Assembly (NCBI GenBank): GCA_018659505.1
Contig: JABJMI010000497.1
Location: forward strand, 1 to 7,825
Reading direction: 5' to 3'
Origin: Planctomicrobium sp.
Lineage (GTDB): Bacteria; Planctomycetota; Planctomycetia; Planctomycetales; Planctomycetaceae
DNA: 7,825 nucleotides
A model generated the notes under the pieces. It worked only from the letters and a program-made list of their open reading frames with translations. It was not told the DNA's origin and searched no databases. Positions 1 to 5,202 of this stretch are shown here, one piece after another. Numbering within the stretch: position 1 is the stretch's first letter; every line of letters begins with the position of its first letter. A program made the position numbers and the translations under genes.

Positions 1-363
1 AAACTCGAATTGACATTCCCTCAACAACTCACCAGTTTTGATCCCGGTGCGGAGATCGCTATTACCGCAGCGTGGGATCTTGACGCACCACCAGACAGAA
101 TTGAAGCAAGACTTGTTTGGCATACATCCGGCAGAGGGGACCGGGACTTAAAGGTTGTGAAGACTGTCACCATAGAGTCTCCATCCGAGAAGGATCAGCA
201 GTTGGTGACTTTCTCCCTACCTTGGGGACCGTACAGTTTTTCAGGGAAGTTGATTTCGTTGATCTGGGGGATCGAGATCGTTTCATTTCCAGATGAAGAT
301 TCAACCCGTCAAGAAATTACAGTCGCGCCGCAAGGACGCGAGGTTGTACTCAAAGGCACTTGA
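1..363 (+). CDS. 3' end of a hypothetical beta-rich protein (partial)
   Basis: The reading frame is open from the first base of the window and ends at TGA 361-363, so about 120 C-terminal residues are visible and the true start lies outside. A TTG at 10 is only an internal Leu codon. The visible part alternates short hydrophobic beta-type stretches with polar turns: an ITAAWDL strand, a RLVWHTSGRGDRD segment, and LPWGPYSFSGKLISLIWGIE, followed by a polar tail. The Trp-rich strands and Gly/Pro turns suggest an immunoglobulin-like or arrestin-like beta sandwich. I recall similar WxLDAPP and PYSFSGKLISL segments in planctomycete hypothetical proteins, but this is memory and gives no function. 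No membrane segment or catalytic motif is visible. Likely a real gene because of its length, codon-like composition and clean stop; function unknown. Confidence 0.7.
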   Translation, partial: KLELTFPQQLTSFDPGAEIAITAAWDLDAPPDRIEARLVWHTSGRGDRDLKVVKTVTIESPSEKDQQLVTFSLPWGPYSFSGKLISLIWGIEIVSFPDEDSTRQEITVAPQGREVVLKGT

Positions 364-383
364 AATTACTTTCGTGTAATGAC

Positions 384-418
384 TGGCAAACTTGCTGTCA
401 CGATTTGCCATTCGTTTT
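384..418 (+). terminator. Weak possible terminator hairpin
   Basis: TGGCAAA (384-390) is perfectly complementary to TTTGCCA (404-410), with a 13-base loop. The T-rich stretch TTCGTTTT (411-418) follows. It sits 21 bases after the stop of the partial first gene, which is where a terminator is expected. The stem is only 7 bp with two G/C pairs in the middle, so it is a weak candidate. Confidence 0.25.
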
Positions 419-603
419 GCTGCGTGACTCGCGCAGTGGAATCAAATCTACTTGCGAAGACGCTTGCAACGGTTATATGAAGCAGTTCTGCTTGTTGATG
501 CTTTTTGCCATCAGTTTTTAGTTGCATGACCGATACAATCGCCCGACTTTCTCTGAGTTTATTTTCTTACTCGACTGGACTTTCCTGAGAGACCATTATG
601 CGA

Positions 604-633
604 TCTTCAGAAAAGCACACTCTCTCTTCAGAA
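604..633. repeat. Paired 9-base direct repeats, possible operator
   Basis: TCTTCAGAA occurs at 604-612 and again at 625-633, with start points 21 bases apart, about two turns of the DNA helix. Each copy contains the small palindrome TTC-A-GAA. Two palindromic half-sites on the same face of the helix could be a binding site for a dimeric regulator upstream of the 790-1470 gene. They may equally be chance, as the region is rich in CTCT/TTC. Confidence 0.25.
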
Positions 634-789
634 CTCAACCGCACATCAATTTTCCAGTGCTAGAGTTGAATGTGTCAGTCGTGAGTGGCGGGCATGCTCA
701 ATAAAGCTTCAACGTCCAATCATTTTCAATGAATGGCGTATGGCTAGCTCTTCAATAAAGCAAGACCTCAAGAGACTGGATCAAAACAC

Positions 790-1470
790 ATGGACTTTCT
801 GAAATCCAATACAGCAAATTCCGTTCGCGAAAATGTTGGTGTCAACGCCGATAAAAACACTGCTACGTCGACTCAGTTAGAAGAACATCTAGAGATTGCT
901 CGCTACGGAAGTTTTCTTCTCACCGACGCAATCCGTCCGGCATTTGATCTAAAGGTCATCCCCGGTGCTGGCTGGCGTCAAGAAAATTATCAAGACCCGG
1001 AAACACAAATTGATGTCCCGGTCATTATGGCGGCTCAAACGAAAGAGCGGCTCTTCGATTTGTTCATCGATCTCTTAAGCCCACTCGGAGACGAAGTCGA
1101 CGTCGTGCTCGAAACGAGCCATGACAACGAACTCGGAAAACATATCGATCTTTATCGAGAAAGCATGGATCTCCCAATTCTCAAGAGCTTGCTTTTCGAC
1201 TACGAAGATTTGATTTTGAACGATGGCTGCACTGGGATTGCGGTGCTCAATGCAGAAGTCCCGATGGAAGTTCAGTTCGACGAACATAAACTTCTCATGA
1301 TGTACGGTCATGATTTAGAACCTTTCATTGAAGTGCTTGAATCTCACAATCTCTACCAGAGTGACACACTGCGTTTTATTACGGAAGCAGAACATATCCA
1401 CTCATCAAACGAACATCATGCTGGGAAATTCACTGATCTCAGTTATGAATTGGGTGTGGAGTTCAATTAA
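790..1470 (+). CDS. Acidic cytoplasmic hypothetical protein, 226 aa
   Basis: The ATG at 790 is the first possible start after an in-frame TAG at 745-747, and the next in-frame ATG is at residue 80, so the start is well constrained. No clear Shine-Dalgarno sequence precedes it. There is no signal peptide or membrane segment, so the product is probably cytoplasmic. Residues 1-30 are polar and look disordered. From about residue 32 the protein appears globular, with a likely amphipathic helix at 82-97 (KERLFDLFIDLLSPLG), the acidic strand-like EVDVVLETSHDN (102-113), and LMMYGHDLEPFIEVLESH (169-186). The C-terminus is rich in His (H202, H204, H209, H210). The protein is strongly acidic overall. 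I do not recognise the family; it may be a planctomycete-specific conserved hypothetical protein. A terminator-like hairpin follows its stop, so it may be a single-gene transcript. Function not assigned. Confidence 0.85.
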   Translation: MDFLKSNTANSVRENVGVNADKNTATSTQLEEHLEIARYGSFLLTDAIRPAFDLKVIPGAGWRQENYQDPETQIDVPVIMAAQTKERLFDLFIDLLSPLGDEVDVVLETSHDNELGKHIDLYRESMDLPILKSLLFDYEDLILNDGCTGIAVLNAEVPMEVQFDEHKLLMMYGHDLEPFIEVLESHNLYQSDTLRFITEAEHIHSSNEHHAGKFTDLSYELGVEFN

Positions 1471-1498
1471 CCGACGGTTCAATTTTAAATTATCGATT

Positions 1499-1533
1499 CA
1501 CGAAGGGAGTGACGGATCTTTCCTTCGTGTTTT
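1499..1533 (+). terminator. Rho-independent terminator or attenuator
   Basis: CACGAAGG (1499-1506) pairs perfectly with CCTTCGTG (1522-1529). Three more inner pairs (G-U, A-U, G-U) extend the stem to 11 bp around a 9-base loop (1510-1518). TTTT (1530-1533) follows directly. It lies 28 bases after the stop of the 226-aa gene and is the best intrinsic terminator in the window. It ends only 27 bases before the ATG of the M14 gene, so it could also act as a leader attenuator for that gene if transcription starts upstream. Confidence 0.7.
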
Positions 1534-1560
1534 CGTATTCAGATTACCTTTTTAACTTGA

Positions 1561-2721
1561 ATGAGTAGTCAGATGAGTCGCAACCCCTTCGGCTTATGTT
1601 TTTGTGTTCCTGTGCTGATGATTAGCTGCGCGAGTTTGATGGCTCCCACGATCCAGGCACAAAATCAAGCACAACAGCAGCCATCTAATAATTCTCGTCC
1701 GCAAGCTCAGTCGATTTACATACAACTGGGGGACCCCGCTCCTTTCGAGAAGCCAGTAGAGAATCAAGATCAAGGGGAAGTTCTCCCTGAGAGAATTGGA
1801 CCGGTAATGGTTCAGGTTCTTCCTCAACATCAGACGGTTGCACAAACTTCAACGAGTGAAGTCTGGAAAGTTCCATTCCATAGCTCGGCGCAGCGACCTG
1901 TTGAACTTTCTCAGTCTGGCTTGGGAAGTTATCGTATTCTCATCATGGGTAGCATGTACGGGAACGAGCCAGAGAGTATTGAACTCCTGGAAGCGGTCAT
2001 TCAAGAAGCAATCTCCTACGGGCAATCTCCTTCATACTCATTCCTGATGATCCGAACTCCAAACCCTGATGGACTAGCAGAACATATCAGGACGAACCAT
2101 AACGGAGTCGATCTCAATCGGAATTTCCCTTCCACATGGTTTACAGCGAGTCCTAATCGATTGACTGGTCCCTTCCCTGCCAGTGAAGTGGAAACAAAAA
2201 ACCTGATGCGGATTCTCAAAGAGTTTCAGCCGCATCGAGTTCTGCATCTCCGCAGTAGCATCGGTCAGCGACCATTACTTCTATTGAACGAACAGCTTGC
2301 TCACGCAACTGAGAAGGTTCAACTCCAACCGAATGTCGACGTCGGGACTTTTTCAGGACAGTATAAAGCTGGTTCACTTGAAGAGTTTGTAACGCTGCGA
2401 ATTGATGCGGAATTGATGACGGTTTTGTTGCCGCCCAAGGGCTTCCAGCAGCTCTCCACTAAAGATGTCTTCCAGCTAGCAACAACCAACTTTGGCAGTT
2501 CTGATCAGATCAAGAAAGAAGAACCTGTTGCGAAAATCAATAGCACACCACCTTCGACCATCCCAGCACAACCGATCAGGAATATCTTGGAACCGGATGG
2601 CGAGAAAGGTTATGTTGAGATGTTGCCACCACCTCCAACAGGTGAGCCTTTCAACCGAGCTTCAAAGACAACAATTCCCAACAAGCCTGAGTTCTACGAA
2701 CTCCCTCCACCGCCTAAGTAA
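1561..2721 (+). CDS. Exported M14 carboxypeptidase-fold protein, likely inactive
   Basis: MpaA-like members of this zinc carboxypeptidase family trim peptides. An in-frame TGA abuts the ATG at 1561, so translation starts there or at ATG 1573; no Shine-Dalgarno sequence is seen. Residues 12-27 are hydrophobic and end in IQA-QNQ, a signal peptidase I-type site at A33. C23 (MISC) is a poor lipobox. A Gln-rich linker (34-51) follows. The M14 core runs from about 105 to 300. MYGNEPES has Tyr133 where the first zinc ligand His should be, while Glu136 is kept. R177, N186 and R187 in the RTNHNGVDLNRNFP block match the substrate-carboxylate site. H229 matches the third zinc ligand. GSLEEF (271-276) is typical, but TVLLPP has Leu289 at the catalytic Glu position. 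Two key residues are therefore missing, suggesting a periplasmic pseudo-enzyme that binds peptide ends. The tail (about 315-386) is proline-rich, with two E-(M)-L-PPPP motifs. The fold call is firm; inactivity is inferred. Confidence 0.88.
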   Translation: MSSQMSRNPFGLCFCVPVLMISCASLMAPTIQAQNQAQQQPSNNSRPQAQSIYIQLGDPAPFEKPVENQDQGEVLPERIGPVMVQVLPQHQTVAQTSTSEVWKVPFHSSAQRPVELSQSGLGSYRILIMGSMYGNEPESIELLEAVIQEAISYGQSPSYSFLMIRTPNPDGLAEHIRTNHNGVDLNRNFPSTWFTASPNRLTGPFPASEVETKNLMRILKEFQPHRVLHLRSSIGQRPLLLLNEQLAHATEKVQLQPNVDVGTFSGQYKAGSLEEFVTLRIDAELMTVLLPPKGFQQLSTKDVFQLATTNFGSSDQIKKEEPVAKINSTPPSTIPAQPIRNILEPDGEKGYVEMLPPPPTGEPFNRASKTTIPNKPEFYELPPPPK

Positions 2722-2819
2722 AGAACGGAGTTGTGCTACCAAAGAGAGATTAGTGAATTCGGGCAGTGATGAGATCATCAAGGTCAAAACTCTGAGCGGA
2801 AATAAGCAGAAATGAATTC

Positions 2820-2881
2820 ATCAGCCGCATCGCGTTAGCGACCGGTTTTCAGGAACCGTGAACTAACGCTCATCGGCTGAT
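2820..2881. repeat. 62-base ordered inverted repeat in convergent gap
   Basis: Two 28-base arms (2820-2847 and 2854-2881) surround a 6-base loop. Paired blocks are 8 bp (ATCAGCCG with CGGCTGAT), 7 bp (GCGTTAG with CTAACGC) and 5 bp (CGGTT with AACCG). They are separated by two symmetric internal loops of 4 x 4 bases, the inner one containing a tandem G-A/A-G mismatch. The element lies 98 bases after the M14 stop and 20 bases beyond the end of the TPR frame, so it could stop transcription from both sides. T-tracts are poor (TTT on the plus side), so it is not a classical intrinsic terminator. The CGGCTGA and GCGTTAG blocks remind me of palindromic intergenic repeats dispersed in planctomycete genomes, which would make this a REP-like unit; that is from memory and unverified. 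Confidence 0.7.
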
Positions 2882-2901
2882 TTAACAACTTGCATACGGG
2901 C

Positions 2902-5160
2902 TTAGTTCGTCGTCTCGAAGTTCTTCAAGTATAAATCGTAATCGTTTGCATCGAGTGGATGGATTGCTTTTCTATTCAGCCCCATCTCTTGAGATTTGTC
3001 GAGGTAAAGTTTAGCGTCGATTTTGTTGCCGCTTTCCCAGTATGCTTGCGAGAGACGAAAGAGTGTCGAGGCTGAAGGTGTTTCGCCATTCGCTCTTTTC
3101 AGATCCTGAATTGCATTGTCATATTCTTTTCTTTTGAGATAAACGACGCCACGTGTGTCCAAGAGTGCTCCAATTGGACCTTTCATGCTGATCGCCTCAT
3201 TGATTGAGTCGAGTGAGAATTTAAGATCCTTGCCAATCAAGGCGCTGAGGTATGCCATGTTATTAAGAGCGATGATGTCCTTAGGGTTTTCACTTAATAC
3301 TTGGCGGTAAAGCAATATCGCCTGATCATGTTCGCCACCCAGATCCTTGATGTCTGCCAGAAAACGGTTCAGGAGACTTGCTGATGTCTTATTCATCACT
3401 TTTGAGACAAGAGCTTCTGCTCGTTGAATCTCCTGAGGTGTCGGCTCACCCGTGCGCAGGATTGCTATTGTGACTTGTGCTGCTTGAGCATCAGTAATTT
3501 TCTGCCAAAGTTCAGCTTCACAAAGGTCTAAGGCTTCAGCGATGCGCCCCTGCTGAGCGATTAAGGAAACTAATTGAATGTGATCTTCAGTTCTAGGGAC
3601 CAACTCTAATGACTTTCGCCACAGTTCTTCCGCAGTCGCGAATTCTTTCAATTCTACGAATAACCTTGAACCAGCTTGGTAGTAGAATGCGTGAATGTGC
3701 TTTCTGACAAGTTCATTACTCATGACTGGGATGAGAGCTTGAACGGACTTCTCAATATCTCGAGATTGAAGATATCTTATTCCCTGTGAGATTGAAGTTT
3801 CTTCATCGGAACCTTTAACGATCACTTCATTTTTAAGTTGGTCAAGCAGCTGCAGACCATTCTTCATCACCAAAAGGTCTCTTAGAACTTGCTCTGGTTG
3901 CGTCTTGGCAAAGTCTTGCTCGAGATAAGTTTTTAATTCTTCCGCAGCAGGCTCGATTCCCTGTTCAGCATTGATGACCTGAATTTCAAGAAATTTCAAG
4001 AGTAGAGAATTAGAAATCCTCTTGTTGACTTGGTCTAATTGTTTGCGAGCCTCTTGAGCCTCTTCATGCTTTAGTAAAGCCTCTACATAAGCGAGCCGAA
4101 GGCTTTGCGTTTCGGGCTGCTCAATAAGAATTGCTGCATACCGTATTTTTGCTTCTTCCCAGTTTCCGAGTTGATCATAAATTTTTGCAATTTGGAATTT
4201 CTCCATGACATTTGCAGAATTGCGATCATCAATTGCGATTAAAACTTTGAGGAGTTCTTGGAGATCATGCCTTGTAGAGCGTCTCCCCAGGATTTCGGCT
4301 TTGACTCGCAACTCGGTCGGGGTCAGAGGTTCGTTCTCTTTTTTAGACTCTTCCAGCAACTTGAGAGCGCGTTCGCCATCACTATAGTTCCCACCATAGG
4401 CAATCAGTTCAATGCGTAAACGATTAGCTAAATCACGCAAATTCGCTGGAATCTCTGCGTTTGAATTTGTGAGCGCCGTTAAATGAACCTGAGCTTTGGG
4501 GAATTGGTTATTACGAATGTAAAAGCCTGCCAGTTGTAAATGAATAGCATGATTGTCCGGGTCAACTTTGATTGCAGCCTGGAGCTGTTCTTCTGCTTTT
4601 TCAAGATCTTTTAAGATTTCATACCCACGCCCCAGTGTCAGAGGGATCAGAGAAGCAGGCTTCTTAGGCAAAAACTCAGTCGCTTTCACTAACTCTTTCA
4701 CTGCGTCTTCGTGGCGTTCAACTTGTTCGAGGTATGTGATGTATGTCAACACAACTTCTGGTGTCTCAGGAAATTTTTTCAGAGCTTCCAAAAGCGGACC
4801 TTCCACGCTTTCGCCTGTTTCACCCCGTGCATAGCGCAGTTGACTTAACCAAAGTAAGTCCTGATAGTTTTTAGAATCCTTCGTGACGTCATCGGCAATT
4901 CTCAGAGCTTGGTCAGTATTCTCACGTCCCCACTCGAGCCTCCAGGCAACGCGCGCGATATCACCTGAAATCATCTCTGGTCGTTCTTCGGTCACTTGCT
5001 GAATCACTTGTTGCGCAGCTTCTTTGTTATTCTTTAGAAACAGAGAGTTGACCACATATTTCACAACAGGTTCGGTAAAGTCACCCTGACTTATTGCTGT
5101 ACGATAGTATTCAATCGCGACATCATCATTTCCAAGAATTCTTTCAATGTCACCGAGCAA
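2902..5160 (-). CDS. TPR-repeat protein, C-terminal part of split giant TPR protein
   Basis: Ends at TAA 2904-2902. Read as a separate gene it would start at TTG 5160-5158 and give 752 aa, but that start is doubtful: there is no Shine-Dalgarno sequence, and it falls inside the first helix of a TPR motif whose first residues are encoded upstream. The next in-frame ATG is residue 63 (4974). The sequence is a helical TPR array almost throughout. Clear repeats are LGDIERILGNDDVAIEYY (2-19), a TYITYLEQVERHEDAV motif, LTLGRGYEILKDLEKAEEQL, ALNNMAYLSALIGK (631-644), LLDTRGVVYLKRKEYDNAI (666-684) and STLFRLSQAYWESGNKIDA. The C-terminal LNNMAYL and LLDTRGVVYL blocks followed by HPLD match a signature I associate with giant planctomycete TPR proteins. 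There is no signal peptide or membrane segment of its own; without the upstream part it would be cytoplasmic. TPR arrays bind protein partners; the partner is unknown. See the TAG junction for the one-gene model. Confidence 0.75.
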   Translation of the reverse strand: MLGDIERILGNDDVAIEYYRTAISQGDFTEPVVKYVVNSLFLKNNKEAAQQVIQQVTEERPEMISGDIARVAWRLEWGRENTDQALRIADDVTKDSKNYQDLLWLSQLRYARGETGESVEGPLLEALKKFPETPEVVLTYITYLEQVERHEDAVKELVKATEFLPKKPASLIPLTLGRGYEILKDLEKAEEQLQAAIKVDPDNHAIHLQLAGFYIRNNQFPKAQVHLTALTNSNAEIPANLRDLANRLRIELIAYGGNYSDGERALKLLEESKKENEPLTPTELRVKAEILGRRSTRHDLQELLKVLIAIDDRNSANVMEKFQIAKIYDQLGNWEEAKIRYAAILIEQPETQSLRLAYVEALLKHEEAQEARKQLDQVNKRISNSLLLKFLEIQVINAEQGIEPAAEELKTYLEQDFAKTQPEQVLRDLLVMKNGLQLLDQLKNEVIVKGSDEETSISQGIRYLQSRDIEKSVQALIPVMSNELVRKHIHAFYYQAGSRLFVELKEFATAEELWRKSLELVPRTEDHIQLVSLIAQQGRIAEALDLCEAELWQKITDAQAAQVTIAILRTGEPTPQEIQRAEALVSKVMNKTSASLLNRFLADIKDLGGEHDQAILLYRQVLSENPKDIIALNNMAYLSALIGKDLKFSLDSINEAISMKGPIGALLDTRGVVYLKRKEYDNAIQDLKRANGETPSASTLFRLSQAYWESGNKIDAKLYLDKSQEMGLNRKAIHPLDANDYDLYLKNFETTN

Positions 5161-5202
5161 TCTCGTTGGTAACGTCCATGATGCCCGTTGAGATTTTGCC
5201 TA
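5161..5202 (-). other. In-frame amber codon and 13-codon link between two TPR frames
   Basis: On the minus strand the frame ending at TAG 5202-5200 is the same frame that continues into the 2902-5160 reading frame. After TAG come 13 sense codons (AKSQRASWTLPTR) and then the TTG (Leu) proposed as a start. The translation TLPTRLLGDIERILGN and onward fits the TPR consensus, with G at position 8, A at 20, Y at 24 and A at 27. TPR positions 1-5 are therefore encoded before the TTG. Replacing TAG with one amino acid gives a continuous 1,601-residue protein from 7707 to 2905. A single change of CAG (Gln) or TGG (Trp) to TAG would create this state. Possible explanations are a recent nonsense mutation, amber readthrough or a base-call error. 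Confidence 0.8.

Larger units (their letters stand above)
364..789. other. Non-coding gap with short repeats
   Basis: No convincing gene lies in these 426 bases. The only frame of any length, 522-704 on the plus strand, starts with TTG, has no ribosome binding site, and gives a peptide with no recognisable domain. The stretch holds a weak hairpin just after the upstream stop (384-410), two copies of TCTTCAGAA spaced 21 bases apart (604-633), and two copies of TCAATAAAGC spaced 54 bases apart (698-707 and 752-761). It presumably contains the promoter of the 790-1470 gene, but no clear -35/-10 pair stands out. No tRNA-like or other structured RNA was recognised. Confidence 0.6.

Noticed and set aside
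522..704. 60-codon plus-strand frame in the non-coding gap
   Set aside because: TTG start without a ribosome binding site and no recognisable domain; it overlaps short repeats that look regulatory.
2492..2815. 107-codon plus-strand frame overlapping the end of the M14 gene
   Set aside because: Most of it is an alternative frame of the proline-rich tail, with basic low-quality composition and no ribosome binding site; the part after 2721 is too short to support a gene.
5150..5179. Minus-strand ATG at 5179 as a start for the second TPR protein
   Set aside because: It is in a different frame and meets TGA after nine codons.
5200..5202. TAG decoded as pyrrolysine
   Set aside because: No pyrrolysine machinery or known pyrrolysine protein is in view, and TPR scaffolds have no need for it; mutation, ordinary readthrough or a sequencing error is simpler.
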